64,000 bases of DNA from Sthenelais limicola. Taxonomy: Eukaryota > Annelida > Polychaeta > Phyllodocida > Sigalionidae. Position numbers and translations under genes: made by a program. The notes under the pieces were generated by a model, which ran no database searches, was not told the DNA's origin, and saw only the letters and a program-made list of their open reading frames with translations. Positions 1 to 12,100 of this stretch are shown here, one piece after another. Positions within the stretch are counted from its first letter, which is position 1. Each line of letters opens with the position of its first letter. The stretch spans positions 11,684,386-11,748,385 of the forward strand of contig OW804094.1 in the NCBI GenBank assembly GCA_942159475.1, given 5' to 3'.

Positions 1-339
1 GCAAACTGTTGTTTGTGTTCTTTGGCTTTCAATTATAATATCCTTAAATACCTATCTAACATTAAGATAATGGCATAAATATCCATAAATAAGACATTAT
101 TGAAACCTCAAATCTGTAGAATGTAATTGTTAACCATCAGTGCCCTCTGTAGGCAAACGGCTGGCCACATGGTTTGAATCCAGCTTGGTGGTGGTTGTAG
201 CAGGCGCCGTCAAATCAACCGAATATCGCTCACTGCACTTGGCGTTTTTACCAATGTTTTACACTTTGAAACAATTATTATGGCTTTTCGAATGAGATAA
301 GGTTTCACAACCACCGCATAACGGCCCGATACACTTCAT

Positions 340-553
340 GGTTCTCTGAAAGTGTACACGTGTCCATTCTACACATTTACTGAATTCTGCTAATGAAGTC
401 TGAAAGTGAGAAATACTAGATATATCCGACTACTTTGGATACTGTTAATGTTGGTTATCTATTTTGATCAACATTTTATATTTAATTTGGGCTATTTGAA
501 AGGATTTGTGGTGGAGAATTTTGAAGTTTCTGAGTGTACATTTTTCTCAATCG
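340..553 (+). mobile_element. Old diverged relative of MITE family 1 (unit 1)
   Basis: Collinear similarity with the family: ctacacatttactgaattct, aaatactag, atttgggctatttgaaagga, gtacatttttct. Ends are eroded. Recurs at about 7957-8169 and 16576-16788 through the segmental duplication. Confidence 0.5.
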
Positions 554-589
554 TGCTCTTTGCCTATATTAAAGGGCCTCTATCTGACC

Positions 590-1160
590 TCATGTTTCCT
601 TCCCATCTCTCCTGACTTCCTTGCTATTACAAATCATTATGATTGTCACTTGATCCTGGTCCATAATTTTAATCAGCCAGGTCCATGCCTAATTTTGGGG
701 ATAAAACTTCCATCTTTCGTCAGAAGATTTGTACTTGTTCTCAGGCCTAGCAGATATATAAAAAAATAACCTCTGAATTGTGAAACACAGTCTCTTCTAG
801 AAAAATTATTTAGGCAGTGTGAAATATTAAATAAAATCAGAAAAAAAAGAAAATGATACTTAAGATGCCACCACCCAGGTGCTATCACTTCAAAACAGTC
901 CAAAGAGCATCTACAAGATACAATTATTGCAAATAAACACAATGTCTGAGGGATACAATCCGATCCAGTAGGTTTCAAGAGATAGCGGAACATACAATAT
1001 TCAAATCAATTGAACAAACAAAAGGATGATTCTGCCAAATAGACAGATATTCAAATCAAATTTGCTGTTGTGTGAAGTTCCATATATTAACAGCGACGAA
1101 AGTTGTTTAGGTTGCCGCAGATAAGCCGGTGACTTTGTCAGGATGCCTTAACAACATAAA
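590..1160 (+). pseudogene. Non-LTR retrotransposon endonuclease-RT linker remnant (unit 1)
   Basis: The frame opening 'FLAITNHYDCHLILVHN' resembles the SDH-type end of an APE endonuclease, followed by a charged linker with E/K-rich helices and several stops. The RT core that should follow is deleted: sequence jumps after about 1160 to the RT thumb at 1320. Copies lie at about 8206-8780 and 16824-17390. Confidence 0.45.
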
Positions 1161-1319
1161 AATAAAAAATTACAAAAAAAAAATCAAAATCAAACAAACA
1201 AAACAAAACAGAACTAGTTGTTGTGATGTCGGTAGTGGTTGGCAGCAAACTAACTGGGTGACTGGTCAAGCGAGGTAGCTAGCCCAGAAGGTGGCACCAT
1301 CTGTTCCTTCAAATATATC

Positions 1320-1979
1320 TTGGTTACACCCTAGATTGCCGACTGAGTATGGTAAATCACATTAGCTCAGCTTGTAATGAAGCGAATCTTCTCTGTAGGT
1401 GCCTGTGTTTGATTAGACATTTTGTACCTAGAGATATTGCTCTCCTGATTTACAAGACCTTTATATTACCAACGCTAGAGTATGGTGGCATACTAATTGA
1501 CCTGGCCAACCAGCAAAACTTAAGGAGGTTCCAGTTAGTTCAGAATAATGCTCTCAGAATTATTAACTGCCCTCGGACCAGACGGGGTGCCTGTAGGGTT
1601 GGTAATGTGGCTCTTCACGAGTCTGCGAAATTGCTGCCCCTGTGTTATAGGAGGTTGGGGAGATTTATGAATTTAGTCTTTGTGTCCAAAAGTTTGTTGA
1701 CAGAGATAAGGGGACCCTACATATTAAGAGATCCTGCTCGTGTTGAGGTGGATGACTGGGCCAAGGAGAGTATAAGGAGGAGCCTATTTGGAAAGGTGAA
1801 AATCATTTGGAATAGCCTACCCCCTCGAATAAAAGTTTAGAATGACCCTGATAAATTTAAAATTTGTCTGATTGGGTTGCTGCGAAAACTGTTTAGCAAC
1901 GATGAACATAATCTTAATGGGGTTTGGGCTCTTCCTGGTGCTCTTCTTGGCCTGGGGAATTGTCCTGACTTGTAATTCT
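1320..1979 (+). pseudogene. Non-LTR reverse transcriptase C-terminal fragment (unit 1)
   Basis: The frame reads LDCRLSMVNHIS, then LLIYKTFILPTLEYGG, the standard RT thumb motif of jockey/CR1-group elements, then a C-terminal WN.LPP region. A stop (TAG) interrupts at 1838-1840. The frame then continues to about 1976. No catalytic YxDD is present. The fragment is plus strand, opposite to the CCP gene. Confidence 0.8.
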
Positions 1980-2376
1980 GGTCTCACTGTGCTTGTACTT
2001 GATTGTTTTTGATTTTTGATTTGTGCTTTTCATTTGTGCCTTGCTAGTTGGTGTGTTTACCCTTACATGGGTGATTATGGAACGTTGTAACTATTATTAT
2101 ACTGATAAATCTTTCTTTCTATGGATTGTCTTGATAATGAGTATGTTGAAGCCTGTATGTCTATTTCTGATGTAGTATGACGATGCTCCTCATTCTGCAC
2201 CTGATCTTAACTTCTTTGTAGGTTTTTAAGATAATTTTTTTTCTTTTTTCTTTATTTCTGATTGTAAATCTCAGTAATACACTTTTGTTGATCTGCTTGA
2301 TTTGTATAACTGTACTGGTAATTTCTTTTCTTTTTTTTCCCATTAGCTTTGACTGAGAATATTGTGTATCACATAA

Positions 2377-2900
2377 CTAAATGAAAATATTTAAATACAA
2401 ATCTTGGATTTCACAGGAAGTGATGTCATGAACTAGGTTTTGTCTGCAGTGTTGTCCTTTTTGCAAAAACCCATGTCCATGAATGTTGCATGTTCCACAC
2501 ACATGAGAACTAGAATTGCATGAGCCATTGCAATAGCCATGATTAAATTTGTAACACACATCGCCAGATCTTCAGATGGTAAAATGGTCATACCTTCAGA
2601 ATGGCCATTTTACCACCTGAAGATCTTTTCAAGTTTGGTCCCGATTTAGTCATACATGAATTTCTTGGCTTTACTTCATTCGCAAATATAAGGTGTGTTG
2701 CTATTGACAGGGCACTCCTATGAGTGAACCCCGTCAAAGGATTGCAAAGAAAACAATCACCAACTTCTCAGTCGTAGCTGGTGTAAGCCAAAGTTATATA
2801 CGATTTACCAATGGATAAGTTCAGAGCATTTTGAAAATAGCTACTCTGCCTATCTCCTAACTAAATGATCTAACACTAGAGACATCCCATAGAGATAATC
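2377..2900 (-). pseudogene. DIRS-type gag remnant with zinc-finger motif (unit 1)
   Basis: On the minus strand, GMSLVLDHLV comes first (near 2870), then a stop-ridden stretch, then a Cys/His cluster: CYKFNHGYCNGSC, HVCGTC, HGHG. This resembles the C-terminal zinc motifs of DIRS gag-like proteins and is collinear with the better copy at 33840-34328. Equivalent remnants lie at 10590-11100, 18575-19085 and 24885-25215 (the last with an internal deletion). Confidence 0.6.
2566..2626. repeat. 61-bp foldback inside the gag remnant, repeated in units
   Basis: agatcttcagatggtaaaat pairs with attttaccacctgaagatct around a short loop. The same foldback is at 10759-10819, 18740-18800, 25034-25094 and 40331-40391. 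In unit 5 it has collapsed to a short form near 33997-34030. Confidence 0.8.
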
Positions 2901-3016
2901 TTGACCGGAGATAAGTGTCAATTTATGTAATGCATCTTTGGCCTCCAATGTCTGTCAATGCACTGATTTCAACTTTATATTTATTACAAATATTATTTCC
3001 TTAAAGATCTACTCAC

Positions 3017-3169
3017 TACATTGAGGGGGTGACTGTCCACATGTTATTTCTACAGTGGGTCCTACTGTTGTAGTAAATCCATCATCACATTGCATTGTGT
3101 AGTTCACATCCCCGGCCACTGGATCTGTCGGCACTGTAGCTCTGTGGAGACTGAATGGTACATAGCATA
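3017..3169 (-). CDS. CCP-like exon A (unit 1, last exon seen)
   Basis: 153 bp, phase 1-1. CYVPFSLHRATVPTDPVAG, VNYTMQCDDGFTTTVGP, ITCGQSPPQC. No further exon was recognised between here and the left edge. It keeps a normal donor (gtgagt), so the gene must splice on to something beyond the window. Confidence 0.85.
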
Positions 3170-6100
3170 CTGAAACAAATTAAGGTAAGTTTAATCTATC
3201 AGTTTGTGTGCATTAAAGCCTATTGAGCATTCTTAGAAGATTGTAAATATTCAGCTGGCAAAAAATGTATATCCTAAAAACAGATTGGATTAGAACCAAA
3301 ATCAGGTTATGAACCTGTCTAGTTTAACAGATAAGGTTGGCTGCATACTATACTGCAACTAATATAATAATTAAAATAAACATTTATTTCACTAGGTTGA
3401 AGAAACTATTCTCTAGTTACTTTTGAAGGGCAGGTTCCTGTGCATGCCTGAGTATTTCACAAATGAAATGAATTGAATTGTGTAGTCAGTATGACAATAC
3501 AATGCTTACCACACTCTCCAGCTTCTCCACACTTCACCGGATCAGCGGAGACAGCCTTGTATCCAGATGCACAGACATAGGTGTACTGTCCATTTTCCTC
3601 ATCCACCGCAGCATTGGACAGCCCAAGAAACGTTGGCACATCACATACTACATAGAGCGGTAAAAACATTATCATGAAAATCATTTTGAATAAGTATACT
3701 GCAAGTCATAACAAAGGAACATTTTGATATTGTTAAAAATACTCACTACATTGTGGGGGTGACTGTCCACATGTTATTTCTACAGTGGTTCCTACTGTTG
3801 TAGTAAATCCATCAACACATTCCATTGTGTAGTTCACATCCCCTGCCACTGGATCTGTGGGCACTGTAGCTCTGTGTAGGCTGAATGGTACATGGCATAC
3901 TGTAACAAATTTAGGTAAGTTTAGTCCATTCGTAAGTGTGCATTGAAACCAGATTTGATGATAAACAAAACCAGGATATGAAGGTGTCTATAGTTCAACT
4001 AAAGCTTAGCAGCATATTACTGTTGCGATTCTTGCTCAGGTATTTTCCAGTGTCTTTGTTGCCATCTCTGCCGATCTGTGTTCAGCTCTGGGGTTCATAT
4101 TAATTAATATCTAAATAATGATAATATTTTGTGATCATATAGTTAACTTCTTGCAGAATATATATTATGAATATTGATAGCAGGAGATTGAAGTTAACTA
4201 AAGCTAATGTACAGCATAGCAATATGTAGCTTACCACACTCTCCAGCATCTGTACAGTTCACTGGATCAGCTGACACAGCCTTGTACCCAAATGCACACA
4301 CATAGGTGTACTGTCCATTTACCTCATCCACCACAGCATGAGACAGCCCGGCAAACGATGGTACATCACATGCTACAAGACAGCGGATAAAAAATAATTG
4401 GAAGAAAATATTGGAATGCACAATATCAAAGTTGGTATAATGTAATGTTTTGAGTACAGCCACTTGCCTGTCGTCTATCGAGATTCACAAACAAAGGGTC
4501 AAACCTTTTGCTAACAGTGAGGTCACATCTTTGTGACTTTGCAGTCTTCTAATTAAAGGAGAAAGTCACAAAATAATGAATCATGATTTCCTCATTTGTC
4601 TCAATGTTAAGCACAATGACAATCATATAAATATCAATTAGGAACATAAAGACTTGGATTGGCTCTCTCTCCTGTTTATTCTTGAAAGGGCTCATTGTTT
4701 CCCACTCAAAACAACTTCTATTGATATATCAGAACAGAAAAGGTGCGGTATACTTTAAACCATATTCATGTATGTAAATTGGCTCTTGTTTATTCCTTGG
4801 CAGGCTCAATTTGCCCAAACCTATAAATAAGTCATTCTTTGTGTCCAACTCTAGGTTGTATGTTTGTTTTCAATATAATTATTTAGCTGAAAACATTATG
4901 CATTCATACATGAAATTAGCCTGAGCCGATCTCACTTTTACTATAGCTTCAGCTTGGTCCATGGTCCCCACCCAAGGAGAAATGTAACATTCTTTGAACG
5001 TTTGTGTAATGTTTGGATATAACTGTTTGCAAATGGTATCCAAACAGTGAACACACAGTGCATGAACATTGAGTAAGGACAATCATCATTTGTATGCAAA
5101 CGTTATGTACATTATGTACAGTACATTATGTACATGTGCATATTTGTTTGATTTATTTCTAATCTAAATCCTCATTTATGTAGTGATATGTACCATTATT
5201 TGACATGCTATTTTGGCATTTCTTTCATATTTGGGATCTATTTTTCGACCCCCCCCCCCCCCTGTAACAAATATACTAATAATCAGAATGGTTCCAAACT
5301 TGGCAGTTTAATGTGCATATATATAAGGTTGGTAGAAAATAACAAATCAACTGATTAATCTAAAAATTATTTTTTGGCACTCTGGGGATGCTAGGGGCCC
5401 AAATGTTGTCAAATTGGTGGAAATGGCCATATATATATATATATGGTCAGTTCTCACGAAGTGATCACACAGGCTATTTTCAAACCCGATGCAGCATTGG
5501 GGTGGCAACATAAAAAATTGGAACACAATGAATTCAGTTGAAACCAATGAAACTGGATATGATGAGAAAGCTACGTAATTTTACTATACAAATGATATAA
5601 AATAATATTAACTTTGAGAAATCATGAATATTTGATAAGGAATAGTACAAGGCCATGTCCTTGAACTTTGGGTGTCAAAAAATAAAGATGATTTTCAAAA
5701 GAAGCGCCTAAAATAGAAAAGTTTTTTTTTTCCAATTTTCATCAAAATATTCATTTTTAAATGTTAGCTTAATGATACAATAATGAATCAAAATACTGAA
5801 ATTTAAAAAATGGTTCCTATTATCTCTATAATATTTCTATCCAAAAGCATCATGGTGGCATCATTAGTAAATGGATTCCCCACCAAATACATAGTTTTTA
5901 AAATTAGTGTTCAATGCTTTTTAATATTTAGCCCAAAATACCCCCTGTGTAACCATTTCACGAGAATTGACCATATATATATATATGTACGCCTAATAAG
6001 GAAATGAGTTGCACATAGAAACTTGAAGGTAGGCCTATTTCATATATATCTATAAGGCAAATGGGAGGACGGCAGGCCGGGCAAATCATTAATATACTCA

Positions 6101-9100
6101 CTCACTGGCTGTGGATAAACAGTCTTATATTATTGATTGCTGCAGTGCGAGATCTTAACGGATTTTGATAATCTTACTTCTCCACGATGCTGCTATATTT
6201 CTAGTTTGTTTGAGATATAATATAGGTTTCTGACATTAGCGGTTTGTCTTCTGTAAGCTTTTAAAAATGTGACAACGCTGCCCTCTTCCACTGCAGATTT
6301 TGAATCTGCCGCCATTTTGCATTCAGCTGCATGCGTCCTTGCATTTTGAATTCTACAATGGAGAATTCTGTTCCATACACACATTAAACATATACTGAAG
6401 TTGACCCTAGTTATACACAAACTGTTCATACTCCTTCCTGCACAGTTGCATGAATACGAAATCAATGCAATACCAAGATCTTACCTTAAATATAAATGTG
6501 TCTAGCTGAGTCTGCATGGTAATCCAACGGCTATGTCTTGGGGAATTCCCCTCTGACTCTGTCACTTAAACTCAGGTTTCATTTACAAATACTCAAAACA
6601 ACTAAACAACTGTTCAAAGAATGTTCACTTCTCCCTTTACCAATACAAACGGTAGACAAACAAGGGAAACATTACATGAACATTCGCAAACACACAGAAA
6701 ACCAAACAACTGATCAACAAAAGTTTATCCGCTGTGCGTGAACATTCGTTTCTCCCTGGGCAGCCAGCTTGCCATTTGTTGGAGGTCCCAGCCCTAAGCC
6801 CCCGCTGCCTCACTTGTCCAATTTCCATGCTCCAACTGGCTTCCAATTTTCTGACTGGTGCTACACCCCTTGCTAAGTGATGTTCATAACTAAAGCTACT
6901 GCAGCTCCTCCTCCTCTCCCACTCCTCCCCTTCTCTTCCTCTCCCCCAGATGCCCTCCGTCATCTGAGTGTTGCCCCAAGTGCTGCCCAACACTGTGAAG
7001 CAGCTACCAGTGGTACCAAGCATACTTTTATATATTGTTGTTGCTGCCTGTAGCATCTGCTGACTTATCAAATAAGCTGAAAGCCATCTTTGTCTAGTGT
7101 TCTTGTATTTTGTGTGTGTGTGGAATTTGTTAACATTGGATGATATAATATATGGGGATTTGGGACAAGTAGCATGGTGTGGGGATCGCACCACCCAAGG
7201 GCTGTATGTAGACTGATGATTATTGACTTGAGTTGGTGGGGGATGAATGTCCAGGAGGGCTGGACAAATGGCACCTTACTGATCCAAGGAAGACTTGACA
7301 AGTTGTATAAAGTACTTTCAGTAACCTGTGCTTTGTTTATTGCAATCTGTATTCTTCCCGGGGACCTCTTCAACCAACCCTGCCTGGGCACCAACTGCTC
7401 TTACCCATGATCCCACCCTTATTTATAGTCCCTCCCCCAAGGTCCCATCTCCACTCAGATTGTGGAACCCTGGCGCCCTGAGCGGCAGATGAACGTACCC
7501 GATATACAGCATTCATCCAACACTCCCCCACCCCATCTACTACCATATATATTATCTTTTTGTGCTCAACTGAGAAAAAATGTTGTCTCTACTTTGCTCT
7601 GATATAGAACCTAAAAACTTAAACTCTTACAGGCTTTCAATTATAATATCCTTAAATACCTATCTAACATTAAGATTGCATAAATATGGCATAAATATCC
7701 ATAAATAAGACATTATTGAAACCTCAAATCTGTAGAATGTAATTGTTAACCATCAATGCCCTCTGTAGGCAAACGGCTGGCCACATGGTTTGAATCCAGC
7801 TTGGTGGTGGTTGTAGCAGGCGCCGTCAAATCAATCTAATATCGCTCACTGCACTTGGCGTTTTTACCAATGTTTTACACTTTGAAACAATTATTATGGC
7901 TTTTCGAATGAGATAAGGTTTCACAACCACCGCATAACGGCCCGATACACTTCATGGTTCTCTGAAAGTGTACACATGTCCATTCTACACATTTACTGAA
8001 TTCTGCTAATGAAGTCTGAAAGTGAGAAATACTAGATATATCCGACTACTTTGGATACTGTTAATGTTGGTTATCTATTTTGATCAACATTTTATATTAA
8101 ATTTGGGCTATTTGAAAGGATTTGTGGTGGAGAATTTTGAAGTTTCTGAGTGTACATTTTTCTCAATCGTGCTCTTTGCCTATATTAAAGGGCCTCTATC
8201 TGACCTCATGTTTCCTTCCCATCTCTCCTGACTTCCTCGCCATTACAAATCATTATAATTGTCACTTGATCCTGGTCCATAATTTTAATCAGCCAGGTCC
8301 ATGCCTAATTTTGGGGATAAAACTTCCATCTTTCGTCAGAAGATTTGTACTTGTTCTCAGGCCTAGCAGATATATAAAAAAATAACCTCTGAATTGTGAA
8401 ACACAGTCGCTTCTAGAAAAATTATTTAGGCAGTGTGAAATATTAAATAAAATCAGAAAAAAAAGAAAATAATACTTAAGATGCCACCACCCAGGTGCTA
8501 TCACTTCAAAACAGTCCAAAGAGCATCTACAAGATACAATTATTGCAAATAAACACAATGTCTGAGGGATACAATCCGATCCAGTAGGTTTCAAGAAATA
8601 GCAGAACATACAATATTCAAATCAATTGAACAAACAAAAGGATGATTCTGCCAAATAGACAGATATTCAAATCAAATTTGCTGTTGTGTGAAGTTCCATA
8701 TATTAACAGCGACGAAAGTGGTTTAGGTTGCCGCAGATAAGCCGGTGACTTTGTCAGGATGCCTTAACAACATAAAAATAAAAAATTACAAAAAAAAATA
8801 AAAATCAAACAAACAAAACAAAACAGAACTAGTTGTTGTGATGTCGGTAGTGGTTGGCAGCAAACTAACTGGGTGACTGGTCAAGCGAGGTAGCTAGCCC
8901 AGAAGGTGGCACCATCTGTTCCTTCAAATATATACTGGTTACACCCTAGATTGCCGACTGAGTATGGTAAATCACATTAGCTCAGCTTGTAATAAAGCGA
9001 ATCTTCTCTGTAGGCGCCTGTGTTTGATTAGACATTTTGTACCTAGAGATATTGCTCTCCTGATTTACAAGACCTTTATATTACCAACGCTAGAGTATGG

Positions 9101-12100
9101 TGGCATACTAATTGACCTGGCCAACCAGCAAAACTTAAAGAGGTTCCAGTTAGTTCAGAATAATGCTCTCAGAATTATTAACTGCCCTCGGACCAGACGG
9201 GGTGCCTGTAGGGTTGGTAATGTGGCTCTTCACGAGTCTGCGAAATTGCTGCCCCTGTGTTATAGGAGGTTGGGGAGGTTTATGAATTTAGTCTTTGTGT
9301 CTAAAAGTTTGTTGACAGAGATAAGGGGACCCTACATATTAAGAGATCCTGCTCGTGTTGAGGTGGATTGTATTGTATTGTAAAACGTTTATTTCCAACC
9401 TTGGTTGCATTAAGGGGGCGTGTTCTCCAACCATGGGAGGTTTGCCAGCCCTCTTTCGTTGCTCTTACATCTGTCTTGGCTGTGAACAAATCCGCTTTCG
9501 TCTGAGACGAAAGCAGTACACAGCATACTAATCAGGAATAATTAACTTCATTGTTTTTGTGATGGTAATGTAATCTTGACAGTCAGTTTTAAACTTAAAT
9601 AATATAATAAGTAATAAATCAAGTTCAATGTGCTTCGGTTGTTATACAATTATATAAGTAAAATTTTTGCTACTTGGTTATGGAGGTATGATAGCAGGTT
9701 GGTCATTGTACATATATCTCAATCTATAAAATTGTCATCCCATATGGGATTTGCTTTTAGATGGTTCTTAAATGCTTTAGGGTCAAGCAGTCGGTGTGCC
9801 ATCGTCTGGAGCCTATTCCAAGAAAAAGTGATGCGAAATAATACAGATTTTCTCATCTGCTCGTTCTTCGGTGTTATTTGTTTTAGTACTTTTCTCCCTT
9901 CCGCGAAGTTTCTAGTGTTAATTAATTTAAGGTCAATATTTTTTGGATTCCTCGCCAGACGATGGCCCGCCTGTAACAGATGCCTGGGTGGATGACTGGG
10001 CCAAGGAGAGTATAAGGAGGAGCCTATTTGGAAAGGTGAAAATCATTTGGAATAGCCTACCCCCTCGAATAAAAGTTTAGAATGACCCTGATAAATTTAA
10101 AATTTGTCTGATTGGGTTGCTGCGAAAACTGTTTAGCAACGATGAACATAATCTTAATGGGGTTTGGGCTCTTCCTGGTGCTCTTCTTGGCCTGGGGAAT
10201 TGTCCTGACTTGTAATTCTGGTCTCACTGTGCTTGTACTGTGTGTTTACCCTTACATGGGTGATTATGGAACGTTGTAACTATTATTATACTGATAAATC
10301 TTTCTTTCTATGGATTGTCTTGATAATGAGTATGTTGAAGCCCGTATGTCTATTTCTGATGTAGTATGACGATGCTCCTCATTCTGCACCTGATCTTAAC
10401 TTCTTTGTAGGTTTTTAAGATAATTTTTTTTCTTTTTTCTTTATTTCTGATTGTAAATCTCAGTAATACACTTTTGTTGATCTGCTTGATTTGTATAACT
10501 GTACTGGTAATTTCTTTTCTTTTTTTTTCCATTAGCTTTGACTGAGAATATTGTGTATCACATAACACTTGGCTAAATGAAAATATTTAAATACAAATCT
10601 TGGATTTCACAGGAAGTGATGTCATGAACTAGGTTTTGTCTGCAGTGTTGTCCTTTTTGCAAAAACCCATGTCCATGAATGTTGCATGTTCCACACACAT
10701 GAGAACTAGAACATGAGCCATTGCAATAGCCATGATTAAATTTGTAACACACATCGCCAGATCTTCAGATGGTAAAATGGTCATACCTTCAGAATGGCCA
10801 TTTTACCACCTGAAGATCTTTTCAAGTTTGGTCCCGATTTAGTCATACATGAATTTCTTGGCTTTACTTCATTCGCAAATGTAAGGTGTGTTGCTATCGA
10901 CAGGGCACTCCTATGAGTGAACCCCTCAAAGGATTGCAAAGAAAACAGTCACCAACTTCTCAGTCGTAGCTGGTGTAAGCCAAAGTTATATACGATTTAC
11001 CAATGGATAAGTTCAGAGCATTTTGAAAATAGCTACTCTGCCTATCTCCTAACTAAATGATCTAACACTAGAGACATCCCATAGAGATAATCTTGACCGG
11101 AGATAAGTGTCAATTTATGTAATGCATCTTTGGCCTCCAATGTCTGTCAATGCACTGATTTCAACTTTATATTTATTACAAATATTATTTCCTTAAAGAT
11201 CTACTCACTACATTGAGGGGGTGACTGTCCACATGTTATTTCTACAGTGAGTCCTAGTGTTGTAGTAAATCCATCATCACATTCCATAGTGTAGTTCACA
11301 TCCCCTGCCACTGGATCTGTCGGCACTGTAGCTCTGTGGAGACTGAATGGTACATAGCATACTGAAACAAATTAAGGTAAGTTTAATCTATTAGTTTGTG
11401 TGCATTAAAGCCTATTGAGCATTCTTAGAAGATTGTAAATATTCAGGAGGCAAAAAATGTTTATCCTAAAAACAGATTGGATTAGAATCAAAATCAGGTT
11501 ATGAACCTGTCTAGTTTAACAGATAAGGTTGGCTGCATACTATACTGCAACTAATATAATAATTAAAATAAACATTTATTTCACTAGGTTGAAGAAACTA
11601 TTCTCTAGACACTTTTGAAGGGCAGGTTCCTGTGCATGCCTGAGTATTACACAAATGAAATGAATTGAATTGTGTAGTCAGTATGACAATACAATGCTTA
11701 CCACACTCTCCAGCTTCTCCACACTTCACCGGATCAGCGGAGACAGCCTTGTACCCAGATGCACAGACATAGGTGTACTCTCCATTTTCCTCATCCACCG
11801 CAGCATTGGACAGCCCAAGAAATGTTGGCACATCACATACTATATAGAGAGGTAAAAACATTATCGGGAAAATCATTTTAAATAAGTAAACTGCAAGTCA
11901 AAACAAAGGAACATTTTAATATTGTTAAAAATACTCACTACATTGAGGAGGTGACTGTCCACATGTTATTTCTACAGTGGTTCCTACTGTTGTAGTAAAT
12001 CCATCAACACATTCCATTGTGTAGTTCACATCCCCTGCCACTGGAGCTGTGGGCACTGTAGCTCTGTGTAGACTGAATGGTACATGGCATACTGAAACAA

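Larger units (their letters stand above)
24..7630. repeat. Tandem segmental duplication, unit 1
   Basis: Begins at the shared start 'ggctttcaattataat' and ends with 'aacttaaactcttacag', after which the same start recurs at 7631. Order on the plus strand: old MITE-like block, non-LTR linker and RT fragments, DIRS gag remnant, exons A-B1-A-B2, a MITE, LTR-like block. The bases left of 24 do not match the joins at 7630 or 16257, so this is probably the outer edge of the array. Confidence 0.85.

Noticed and set aside
406..993. Short recurrent open frames in units 1-3
   Set aside because: They overlap the old MITE relative and LINE linker and recur only because the whole unit is duplicated.
3478..3663. 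Plus-strand open frame opposite exon B1, recurring in other units
   Set aside because: Shadow of the conserved minus-strand exon; splice sites and domain fit the minus strand only.
6637..7194. 185-codon minus-strand open frame, repeated in unit 2
   Set aside because: Low-complexity, contains pyrimidine-tract translation (GRGREGEEWERRR), is broken in units 3 and 4, and overlaps the LTR-like block; not a gene.
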